Part shown: positions 33,415 to 41,718 of the stretch, one piece after another
Layout of the letters: every line of letters starts with the position of its first letter
Position numbering within the stretch: the first letter of the stretch is position 1
DNA from: a virus
Reading direction: 5' to 3' (one strand)
Length of the DNA stretch: 45,558 nt
Virus record (IMG/VR): IMGVR_UViG_3300032156_000022
Coordinates: 1-45,558 of that record
Made by a program: the position numbers and the translations under genes
Notes under the pieces: model-generated
Databases searched by the model: none
Told to the model about the DNA's origin: nothing
What the model saw: only the letters and a program-made list of their open reading frames with translations

Positions 33415-36282
33415 ATGGCAGATAATCTGGTAAATGTAAAGTTTACAGCAGACATAGCAAACTTGCAGTCTGGTCTTAATCAAGCCAGAACAGGTTTGCA
33501 GTCTTTTGGTAATGTGGGTAATACGGTAATGGGAAGTCTGGCTTCTATCGCAGGAACGGTAGGAGTCGCTTTTGCGACCAGTCAAGCCATTGAGACATTC
33601 AAGACTTGGGAGTCTGGTCTTATAGATTTGGGGACTGAACTCGGTAAACTCCGAGATAATGAAGTCCCTCGTTTCTCTGAAGCATTAAAGAACCTTTCAG
33701 TTTCCTCTGGAACAAACCTGCGAGAACTCACGAGTGGTCTTACCGAGTTAATCAGCAAGGGTATGGCACTCGGCAATGAGCAGGAAGCACTGAACCAAAT
33801 AAATAAGTTAAGTGTCTCTACCAATTCTGCGCTCGGTCAGTCCATCAGTGCGGTTGCTGTCGTAATGAACCAGTTTGGTGCGCAGGCAGGGACGTTGAAC
33901 CAAGTCACAGATAAGATTTTTGAAACAATGCGCTCTGGTGCAATGAATATGGGCGAGTTTGAGCAATTTATGAAGCGCATTGGCGTTGTAGCAAACGGTG
34001 TTGGCGTATCGTTTGATGAATTAGCGAGTATCACTGCCTTCCTATTACAGAAGCAAGTTCCCTTTAGGGTTGCGCAACAGGCGTTGGTTACGGTAATGCA
34101 AGACCTTCAGAAACTATCGCCAGAACGCATTGCAATGTTCAAGCAGGAAGGCATTGCCATAGATGAGCATACTGTTAAGGAAAAAGGTTTGGGTTATGCA
34201 ATGGCAGAGTTGAGCAAATTATCTGATGAGTCATTGCAGAAGATAATGCCAAACATCCGCAACAGGGAAGTGCTGACCTTAATCACTAAAAATTATAATG
34301 AAGTTGAGCAAAAGCGTTTAGATATTGTCAAATCGGGCGGTGTCGTTGAGGAAGAATATAAAAAGAGGCAAGCAGATTTGGCGCAGTTGACAAAGCAATT
34401 GTCTGCCTCACTCCAAGTGCTTTCCATTGAAGTCCTGACTCCGTTAGTCCCTGTAATAAAACAAATAATTGAACAGGTCATAGTTGTTGCCAAAGAGTTT
34501 AGGCAGTGGGCGAAGGATAATCCAGTCCTGCTTGAACATATTGTCAAGTTAGTTGCAGGTCTCGGAGCGGTCATTCTTATCGGGACAAATGTTATTACGA
34601 TTATCACTGCTGTCGGGAGTGCCTTTAGTGGTTTAGTATTCCAAATCGGAGTTCTGATACCCAAGATAGTAAGTGCGTGGGAAACATTGCAGTTACTTGG
34701 GATGTATGCAGGTGGACCAATGATACTGGCTATTGGCGCACTCGTAATAGAAATCGCCATTATCACGAAAGCACTTTATGACTGGTGGAAAGCAAACGAG
34801 CGATTAAAAGCAAGCCAGAACGAGATAGCAGGTATTGTGAGACTGAATACGAATAATATGATTAAGCAAATGGACGATTTGGTCAATAAGTATTCAGACC
34901 TTACAGCAGTTGAGCAGGAGCGTATCAAAGGCGTTAAGGAAGAAGCGCAAGCACTGTTGGCAAAGACTGCTATTGCAATGGAAGATAACAAAGTAACCGC
35001 AGAAGAAAGCAAGGTCTTGAGGGACGCAGTTCTTGAGTTAAAAGCGCATACTATTGAAGTTGAAAATGCAGTTGAGGGACGTAAACATCAGGCAGAAGCA
35101 GTAAAAGGAGTAGCAGACAACGAAGAAGAATTAAATGTAAAGATGAAGGAAGCCGAGATAGTAGAAAAAGAAAAAGAAGCCAGACTCAATTTCATCGTTC
35201 TTAAATATATTGAACTTGCGAAACAATATGACATAGGTGGGATAAAGACAGATGAGTTTAGAGCAAAATTAGAAGCATTGGTATTGTCGGGTCAGGCGGT
35301 TACTGGCACTATGGACGACATTATCAATAAGATAAAAGGAGTTGCCGAGAGCGATTTCTCTATCAGTCTAAAAGTTAGACTTGAGACGCTTGATGTTGTC
35401 AACGATATGAAAGAGAAGTTGCTTCAGGCGCAAGAAGATTTAGTTTTGAACCACGCTCAAGGTGAAACAAAGAAGCGTATGCAGATAGAGATTACTGAAA
35501 GGCGTGCGCTCCGTGCCATAGCGGTTGAGATGGAAGCGCAGGCACTTAAATATAAAGAAGCGATACGAATGATAGACGCTGAAGCAACAGCAGATATTGC
35601 GAGTGCGAGGTTCAAGGCAATAGAAAAAGGGATGATAGAAAGCGAATACATTACATATCGCAGAGGACTTTGGGACGCAGATAAGGCAAAACAGGAAGCA
35701 CTATTTGCCGAACAAAAGAAAATACAGCAAGACCTTATCGCCATAATTAAGGATACCTCTCAAGTAGAACTTGACTTAATGGATGGTAAGGTTGGCAAAC
35801 ACGAAAAACTTAACGAAGAATATCTGAAACGTCTCAAACTTTTGGACGAGGAGAAGTTCAAAATACTTGATGTGCTTTGGTTGGGAACTGGTCAACCGCA
35901 ACCATCAAACTTACCATCTGTTCTTTCTGGCGGTGTAGGTAGCAATATCGGGAGTATGGCAAATGGTGTTCTTGAGTTCAAAAAAATGCCTGCTTTTGGC
36001 GAAGTTCCTATGGGACAACCATACCGAGTTGTTGGCGGTTATGCTGAAGGCACGAACTTTGTTCCGATGACAGGGGTTTATCAATTACATCGTGGAGAGA
36101 AAGTTCTACCTGCGGACGTAGCGTCAGGCGGTGGTGGTAGTAACGTGACCATTGTCACGTTGTTAGACCCGAAGTTAGTTCCAGAAATTATGTCGCAGTA
36201 TCCTAACGCAATTCTAAACGTAGTTAATTCGGACATTTTGAGGAATGGGATAACAAGGAGAAACATAAAGTCCGTTAAATAA
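33415..36282 (+). CDS. Tail tape measure protein
   Basis: 955 residues. Residues ~80-270 match the TP901 tape-measure core (LRELTSGLTELISKGMALGNEQEALNQI; MNMGEFEQFMKRIGVVANGVGVSFDEL). A hydrophobic region follows (~340-460), then long charged coiled coils. The C-terminus has GGYAEGTNFVPMTGVYQLHRGEKVLP, a segment shared by many tape measures. It sets tail length and may form a channel in the host membrane; 955 residues would suggest a tail of roughly 130-150 nm by the usual ~0.15 nm per residue rule. Confidence 0.88.
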   Translation: MADNLVNVKFTADIANLQSGLNQARTGLQSFGNVGNTVMGSLASIAGTVGVAFATSQAIETFKTWESGLIDLGTELGKLRDNEVPRFSEALKNLSVSSGTNLRELTSGLTELISKGMALGNEQEALNQINKLSVSTNSALGQSISAVAVVMNQFGAQAGTLNQVTDKIFETMRSGAMNMGEFEQFMKRIGVVANGVGVSFDELASITAFLLQKQVPFRVAQQALVTVMQDLQKLSPERIAMFKQEGIAIDEHTVKEKGLGYAMAELSKLSDESLQKIMPNIRNREVLTLITKNYNEVEQKRLDIVKSGGVVEEEYKKRQADLAQLTKQLSASLQVLSIEVLTPLVPVIKQIIEQVIVVAKEFRQWAKDNPVLLEHIVKLVAGLGAVILIGTNVITIITAVGSAFSGLVFQIGVLIPKIVSAWETLQLLGMYAGGPMILAIGALVIEIAIITKALYDWWKANERLKASQNEIAGIVRLNTNNMIKQMDDLVNKYSDLTAVEQERIKGVKEEAQALLAKTAIAMEDNKVTAEESKVLRDAVLELKAHTIEVENAVEGRKHQAEAVKGVADNEEELNVKMKEAEIVEKEKEARLNFIVLKYIELAKQYDIGGIKTDEFRAKLEALVLSGQAVTGTMDDIINKIKGVAESDFSISLKVRLETLDVVNDMKEKLLQAQEDLVLNHAQGETKKRMQIEITERRALRAIAVEMEAQALKYKEAIRMIDAEATADIASARFKAIEKGMIESEYITYRRGLWDADKAKQEALFAEQKKIQQDLIAIIKDTSQVELDLMDGKVGKHEKLNEEYLKRLKLLDEEKFKILDVLWLGTGQPQPSNLPSVLSGGVGSNIGSMANGVLEFKKMPAFGEVPMGQPYRVVGGYAEGTNFVPMTGVYQLHRGEKVLPADVASGGGGSNVTIVTLLDPKLVPEIMSQYPNAILNVVNSDILRNGITRRNIKSVK

Positions 36283-36287
36283 ATGAT

Positions 36288-37247
36288 ATGGCAGACCTTA
36301 ATTTTAGTGTTAATGAAACTCTCGGTGTCAGTGAAGCACTTGATAATTCACCGACTAACTTAAATGTCTCGGTCTCCGAGCCGATTTTGGTCGGGGACTA
36401 TGGCGATATTTGGAACTTTATTCAGGTTAGCGATGACGTTATCTACGAAGATATAGTTTATGTTTTTCAACCAGAGTTGGGGTTGTTTGCCTATGAGACT
36501 ATTAGCATTGAAGAAAGTTTCACCAGACCATTAGAGATAAACTTATTTGAGTTCTTTTTTACTACTGATTTTGCCGATACAACGTGGGGTCTGGCATACC
36601 GTGCGGTTGACGATAGTGTTGCGTGTTCTGAATATGCAGAGTTATCCGTAGTTCAGATATTTTCTGTATATGAAGTTACGTCTATTATAGAAATTGCGGA
36701 AGTCAAAATCGGAAGGGCGTTATCTGGTTTTAGCGTTGCGTCTGTCAGCGAGTTTCTTAATATCGCAAGAGATATTCTTTATAACGAGATAGATGAAACA
36801 GTAGGTGTAATTGAATACGCAATATTAGGGAGAGAGGTAGAAATGTTAAACGCACAAGATGATTTGGTAGTTTTGGAAGTCGTAGTTGCAGAAATAACTT
36901 TAGACTTATCGTTTAATGATTTCCTGCGCAGTTATCCATTTGATGAGGAGACGCTCACGAATATCATTGTTGAACAGTTTGAGAACGGAGCAGAGCAGAG
37001 GCGTGATAAGTGGGGACGGACACGCAAGCGTTTCGGGGTAAACTTTAATCCGAGAAGCAAGGAAGAAATCACCGCATTAAGAAAGTTCTTTCTTGAGCGC
37101 AGAGGACCTGCCAATGCGTTTGATTTTGTTAGTCCTTTAGATGAAACAGATTACCTTGTGCGCTTTGAGGAAAATAGTTTAAGGATAAGCAGGACAGCAT
37201 TTGGCATTTATCAAGCACAGGTCACACTGGTTGAGGTATTTAGATAA
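36288..37247 (+). CDS. Minor tail protein (lambda M-like / DUF2460-like) with N-terminal repeats
   Basis: 319 residues. The first ~200 residues are the same D-x-I-x-V-x-E acidic repeats found in the giant fiber proteins. The C-terminal ~110 residues (EQRRDKWGRTRKRFGVNFNPRSKEEITALRKFFLERRGPANAFDFVSP) match the distal tail-tip minor protein family with 'RRDKWGR.R.RF'. The fusion of a shaft-type repeat onto a tail-tip domain is unusual. No strong ribosome site; a start at 36288, 6 nt after the tape-measure stop, suggests coupling. Confidence 0.72.
   Translation: MADLNFSVNETLGVSEALDNSPTNLNVSVSEPILVGDYGDIWNFIQVSDDVIYEDIVYVFQPELGLFAYETISIEESFTRPLEINLFEFFFTTDFADTTWGLAYRAVDDSVACSEYAELSVVQIFSVYEVTSIIEIAEVKIGRALSGFSVASVSEFLNIARDILYNEIDETVGVIEYAILGREVEMLNAQDDLVVLEVVVAEITLDLSFNDFLRSYPFDEETLTNIIVEQFENGAEQRRDKWGRTRKRFGVNFNPRSKEEITALRKFFLERRGPANAFDFVSPLDETDYLVRFEENSLRISRTAFGIYQAQVTLVEVFR
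36300..36900 (+). repeat. Acidic ~20-residue repeats in the minor tail protein
   Basis: Repeats of the same family as at 23780 and 26560, here fused to a tail-tip domain. Confidence 0.65.
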
Positions 37248-37867
37248 TGAGACTCGTAGGCGATAGTTTTAAGCAGGCAAAAAACGCAGAACTGGTCAGA
37301 CCGATTTTCCTTTATTCGCTTCTGCTTGACCCGACAGGGAATGTTTGGAAGCGATGGACGAGTTGGTCAGGCGGTGTCACGTTTGATGGGATAGATTATG
37401 AGTTCTATCCTATCACGCACAGTTCAATGGGGGAAGATGGCACAGGGAGTATACAAAAAGGCAGTGTTGTCATTTCCAATGCGAACCGAGAAATGCAGGC
37501 GTTGCTTGATGAATATGATGGGTTCAGGGAGAGACCTTTGACCATCACGCAGGTTTGGGAACAGACCCTTTTAGACCCTACTGCTTTTATCTCGGATACT
37601 CTGGCAGTTAAAGAGGTCTCCATCACAGAAAAAAGAGTGTCTCTAACACTTTCATCCGAGTTGGATGTTTTAAGCATACGAATACCTCGTAAGGTTATGA
37701 CCAGAACGTTTTGTAGATTTTCATTCAAGGGAGTTGAGTGTGCATACGCAGGCGCAGAGACACGATGTAATAGGACATTGAACAGGTGTAGAGAGTTGGA
37801 AAATCAGGCACGGTTTGGAGCGTTCCCTGCGACACCGTTGCAGAGAATATTTTTAAGGGGAGAATAA
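37247..37867 (+). CDS. Minor tail protein L-like
   Basis: 206 residues, overlapping the previous gene by TAATG. VRPIFLYSLLLDPTGNVWKRWTSWSGGVTFDGIDYEFYPI and the C-terminal CRFSFKGVECAYAGAETRCNRTLNRC resemble lambda gpL. Its four C-terminal cysteines are spaced like the gpL cluster that holds an iron-sulfur cluster; they are at about residues 157, 164, 173 and 180. It would sit at the tail tip between the tape measure and gpJ. Confidence 0.75.
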   Translation: MRLVGDSFKQAKNAELVRPIFLYSLLLDPTGNVWKRWTSWSGGVTFDGIDYEFYPITHSSMGEDGTGSIQKGSVVISNANREMQALLDEYDGFRERPLTITQVWEQTLLDPTAFISDTLAVKEVSITEKRVSLTLSSELDVLSIRIPRKVMTRTFCRFSFKGVECAYAGAETRCNRTLNRCRELENQARFGAFPATPLQRIFLRGE

Positions 37868-38505
37868 TGTATTCTCGGTTTGTAACGTGGCAGAAGAACC
37901 CGACATTCTCAAGTTTAGTCAAAGCGAGCGACGTTAATCAGTTCATCGTAGATGACGAGGCGATGGATTTTCGCTTTAATTTGAAGGGATATGGCTTCAA
38001 AAAAGTCGGGGAACAGAACCGAGTCGTCCACCATTTCGGGTGTTACAAATGCTTTTACCGAAAGGTAGGAGAAGCCGACTGGAACTTATTTGCGCACGTT
38101 ATGAGCGCACGAGAGTCATCAGAAGGAAGCAACGTTTATAAAGATATATCGGTGACGAGTGGCTCATTAGCACAGGCGCAGTATGAGGTCAAGGTTGTTG
38201 CGTGTCGGCTAATTGAGTTGGAGAATTGGATAGGCGGTGAAGTTGAAGGCATAGCGAGCGATGACCAGTTTTTCTACGAACTTCAGGCAAGACAAAATAT
38301 ACCGAACAGGGTAAAGGTTTCTGAAGCCATAGATGTCCAAGAGTCCTTGATGGTAGCATTTGACATAGTAGACCTTGTGGCAGGCATTGAATACGAAGAA
38401 GTAACGTATGCAATAGATATGGCGTATATGGAAGTGCCTGTGGACATTAGCATACTTGAGGACACCATATTGGTCATAGAAAATCTAAATGTTCAGACAT
38501 CATAA
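37867..38505 (+). CDS. Tail-tip protein with paralogous N-terminal domain and short repeats
   Basis: 212 residues. The N-terminal ~145 residues (MYSRFVTWQK ... LKGYGFKKVGEQNR ... HFGCYKCFYRKVGEADW) are closely paralogous to the start of the next gene product. The last ~60 residues have the acidic repeat (VSEAIDVQESLMV). Overlaps both neighbours by one base (TAATG). The CYKCFYRKVG segment with paired cysteines is conserved between copies. Family not recognised; tail-tip position is inferred. Confidence 0.62.
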   Translation: MYSRFVTWQKNPTFSSLVKASDVNQFIVDDEAMDFRFNLKGYGFKKVGEQNRVVHHFGCYKCFYRKVGEADWNLFAHVMSARESSEGSNVYKDISVTSGSLAQAQYEVKVVACRLIELENWIGGEVEGIASDDQFFYELQARQNIPNRVKVSEAIDVQESLMVAFDIVDLVAGIEYEEVTYAIDMAYMEVPVDISILEDTILVIENLNVQTS

Positions 38506-41500
38506 TGTATTCACGATTTATTGTATGGCAAAGCGATACGAAGATAGAAAATCAGAGCGAAATACAGGATGTCAACCTGTTCCGCTTGAAAGAGGGAGCA
38601 TTAGACATCAGGTTTCGCCTGAAGGGTTATGGTTTTAAGAAGGTAGGGGAGACGAACCGTGTCATTTATCATTTTGGATGTTACAAGTGCTTCTATCGGA
38701 AGGTTGGGGAAACAGAGTGGACGATGTTCGCTCACGTCCAGTCAGAACGTGCCGACGGTAGCAATGAGGCAACACTCTATGGCGATGTTAGCGTCAACAC
38801 AGGAGTCCTTGAGTTTGGATTATACGATTTCAAAATTGAAGCGTGCAAACTCGTGGAATTATCAAACTGGTCTGGTGGGGTTGTTGAAGGGATTACCGAA
38901 GGAGAGCAGTTTTATTATGCTATCAGCGCACGACAGCAATTGCCACAGAAGGTTGGAGCGCAAGAGGACATCAATGTTGAGGAGTATTTTTTACAAGGGG
39001 TCACACCAATACCATTATTTGCAACAGACCCCGACCCGAACTTGTTTGATGGTATCCAATGCGTTGAAATCTGGTCAGTCGTTCTTGAGCATAATATTAA
39101 AGTTTCTGAAGAAGTCATTGCAGTCAGCGATGATGGTCGGGTTGACTCTCTTATTGATATTCGCTACACCGACAATATTTCTGTTGTTGAGTCTTGGAGT
39201 GTTGGTCCTGATAACCTCTTTATCAATAATGTGGGTGGTGACGCTACGTCCATTGAACTTATGGACAAGGCGAGAGAAGAAGAAATCCGCAAGGAGAAAG
39301 AATTATTTGCTCTACTTCAAGAATATAGGAGACTTGTTGATGAGAAGTTGGCAGGTGTTATACCACCAGACGATTATACAGTTCAGTTAAACAATGTAAT
39401 AAATCAGGGTGGCACTTATACTTTATCGGTTGACGAGTTTATAGAGTTAATAAAAGCGAAGATAAGGGCAATAGAAAACGCAGGGTATGTTGATTATGCG
39501 CAAGCACCAGACCCGAATAAGATATACGCAACAAGAGACGAGTATTTATTTTTCTGGACAATTGATTTAGCGAAAGAACAAGTTTACGAATTAGAACATA
39601 TACAGGAACACAATTATGAAGTTCAGTTAGCAGAGGATATAGCCAATGCGAAAGACGAAGCAGAAAGACAGGCAATTCAAGACGCTTACGACGCTCAAAA
39701 GGCAATTCGTGACGCACAGAGTGAAGCGGAGAAGTTGTTGCTTGAACAAAAATATGGTGTTTACAGAGGGTCTGCCGATGTCTTTGAAGTTAAAGAGAAT
39801 GTCCATCTTACGTTCTATCCATTCTACTCATATTGGTATGAAGCCATCCCTGTCAGGGACTATATTGATGTCAACATCTTTGGTTCAAGACAGAGTGTTG
39901 ACAATATCCACGTTGAGGATTTTCTCATTGATGTCAACATTTGGGGACACAGGACGATTTGGGAAGCACTCTACCTCTACGAAGTCGTTGACGTTAATGT
40001 CTATGGGACGTTCACGAAATGGGAAACCATTACTGTGTCCGATGTTCTCCTTGATATTAACCTTCCATTCAGTAGACAGTCAGTTGATAGTATCGCAGTT
40101 ACCGAAGCAGTCGCAGTTGGTATTCCGTTTACCATTGTCTTTAGCGATGACATCACAGTCACAGATGTCTTATTTATCAATATATTCGGAAGCACAACAG
40201 TCCTTTACGAAACTTTCGTGGTATCAGAATGGATACACGTTCTCATTCCGCATACCGTGCAAGTTGACGACTGGATTTCTGTTACCGACTATGCTGAATA
40301 CAATGTCATTAGGTCAATACTCGCATTTGACCCGATTATCTACGTTACAGAAACAGTCGTTGTCAACGTTCCGTTTACTATCACAGTCACAGATGACATC
40401 ATCCATATCACAGAAGTCCTTACGATATGGGGTTTCCAAGCCAAAGTCTCCGACGCTATCAATGTCACCGAGTTTGTTGCCATACTCTTTCCGTATCAGA
40501 TTAACAGATTTGATACAGTTGGCGTATCCGAGAGCGTCACGATGGACGCAAAGCAGAAACTTGTTTGGGATACGATTACAGTTACCGAGTTCGTATCTCT
40601 CTCATTGCCATCTATCAGGACTGTCGTTGATACAGTTGTGGTTACAGAGTTTGCTTCTGTTAAACCCCATCCACTCGTCTCAAGTATTCAAAGCATTACG
40701 GTCACAGAGAACTTATCTCTCCGTCTCACTGTTCTCAACCTATCAGTCAATGACACTATCGCAATTACAGAGAACGTATCTACGAAACTTGTGTGGTTGG
40801 TTAATGTCGTTGACAGCGTGGCGGTATCAGAGTTCAGGGCAGTTAATCTTACCGTTCTCAACATCAACAAGGTTGAGTCTATTAGCGTATTTGAGTTCGT
40901 TAAAATTGAATGTCTCTCTCCAAGTGTTAGTGACAATATACTCATATCAGAGTTCCGCTCACTCTATGTATTCTGGTCACTCACTGCTTATGACGTTGCT
41001 TCAGTTGCAGAAGATGTCTCGCTCACATTGCTGTGGTTGGTCAATGTTTCAGACAGCATATCTGTCCAAGAAAATATCCTCGTCTCAATGGGGATACAAA
41101 GATTTGAGATTATCAATGTTACCGAAGCAGTTACCGTCATCATTGCACCGAGAGAAGTCACAGAGGACGATAATGCGTGGGTCAACGGTGCGCTCACAGA
41201 TGACATCCAAGTCCAAGAATATGTCGCACTGCTCAAGTTTGTCGTTCTGCCTTTCAATGTCTACGACAGCATATCTGTCAGCGAGGCACGTTCAGTCAGC
41301 ATTGGCATTGCTTTTGAAATTGGGGATGACGCAGGGGTTTCGGGTGCGCTTTACGATACGGTCAATATCGCAGAATACGCTTCTGCGTATAAGTTTGACA
41401 TCATTGAAAGAACAGTCTCCGACAGCATTGAAGCGAGCGAAGATGTCTCTTTGGTTATTGGTATCGCAATTGACACACCATACGATGAGGCAGGAATTGA

Positions 41501-41717
41501 AGGCGCACTCTATGAGAGCGTTCTCACGCAGGAATATACAGCGTTCCTGCTCATCACTTACAGGTATGTCTCGGTCACGGACGACATCGGGGTCATTGAA
41601 AGCACCACGCTCTATGTCCCGACAGAGATTTACGGAGCATACGAAGAAGTCGGGGTCTTTGGAGCATTATACGAGACCATCAACATTGCAGAGTTTGTGC
41701 AATTAGCGAGGATTTAA
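38505..41717 (+). CDS. Long tail-tip fiber with coiled coil and beta repeats
   Basis: 1,070 residues. The N-terminal ~145 residues repeat the domain of the preceding protein (HFGCYKCFYRKVGETEW). Residues ~245-420 form a charged coiled coil (EEEIRKEKELFALLQEYRRLVDEK; AKDEAERQAIQDAYDAQKAIRDAQ). From ~430 to the end there are about thirty ~20-residue units of the D-[ST]-I-x-V-[TS]-E family. The strict 20-residue period (DTITVTEFVSL to DTVVVTEF) suggests a regular beta fold. It lies between the L-like and J-like genes, so it is probably a tip-attached fiber. Confidence 0.66.
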   Translation: MYSRFIVWQSDTKIENQSEIQDVNLFRLKEGALDIRFRLKGYGFKKVGETNRVIYHFGCYKCFYRKVGETEWTMFAHVQSERADGSNEATLYGDVSVNTGVLEFGLYDFKIEACKLVELSNWSGGVVEGITEGEQFYYAISARQQLPQKVGAQEDINVEEYFLQGVTPIPLFATDPDPNLFDGIQCVEIWSVVLEHNIKVSEEVIAVSDDGRVDSLIDIRYTDNISVVESWSVGPDNLFINNVGGDATSIELMDKAREEEIRKEKELFALLQEYRRLVDEKLAGVIPPDDYTVQLNNVINQGGTYTLSVDEFIELIKAKIRAIENAGYVDYAQAPDPNKIYATRDEYLFFWTIDLAKEQVYELEHIQEHNYEVQLAEDIANAKDEAERQAIQDAYDAQKAIRDAQSEAEKLLLEQKYGVYRGSADVFEVKENVHLTFYPFYSYWYEAIPVRDYIDVNIFGSRQSVDNIHVEDFLIDVNIWGHRTIWEALYLYEVVDVNVYGTFTKWETITVSDVLLDINLPFSRQSVDSIAVTEAVAVGIPFTIVFSDDITVTDVLFINIFGSTTVLYETFVVSEWIHVLIPHTVQVDDWISVTDYAEYNVIRSILAFDPIIYVTETVVVNVPFTITVTDDIIHITEVLTIWGFQAKVSDAINVTEFVAILFPYQINRFDTVGVSESVTMDAKQKLVWDTITVTEFVSLSLPSIRTVVDTVVVTEFASVKPHPLVSSIQSITVTENLSLRLTVLNLSVNDTIAITENVSTKLVWLVNVVDSVAVSEFRAVNLTVLNINKVESISVFEFVKIECLSPSVSDNILISEFRSLYVFWSLTAYDVASVAEDVSLTLLWLVNVSDSISVQENILVSMGIQRFEIINVTEAVTVIIAPREVTEDDNAWVNGALTDDIQVQEYVALLKFVVLPFNVYDSISVSEARSVSIGIAFEIGDDAGVSGALYDTVNIAEYASAYKFDIIERTVSDSIEASEDVSLVIGIAIDTPYDEAGIEGALYESVLTQEYTAFLLITYRYVSVTDDIGVIESTTLYVPTEIYGAYEEVGVFGALYETINIAEFVQLARI
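39860..41700 (+). repeat. Regular ~60-bp / 20-residue repeat array in the tail-tip fiber
   Basis: Most regular array of the window. Consensus D-[ST]-I-x-V-[TS]-E-x-V-x-L-x-[LI], about 60 bp per unit. Third positions vary between units, so the repeat is conserved in protein rather than DNA. Confidence 0.75.
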
Positions 41718-41718
41718 T

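Noticed and set aside
38659-39390. A 243-codon + strand open frame inside the same fiber gene.
   Set aside because: Shadow frame: no Shine-Dalgarno, no domain, and the main frame has clear paralogy to its neighbour.
39860-41700. CRISPR-like periodicity of ~60 bp.
   Set aside because: Units are open reading frame repeats with variable third positions and no identical direct repeats or unique spacers.
39646-41706. A 686-codon open frame overlapping the tail-tip fiber in another frame on the + strand.
   Set aside because: It lies wholly inside the repeat region of the 38505 gene, has no ribosome site and encodes a Ser/Leu/Arg/Gln-rich low-complexity product; the absence of stops follows from the biased codons of the repeats.
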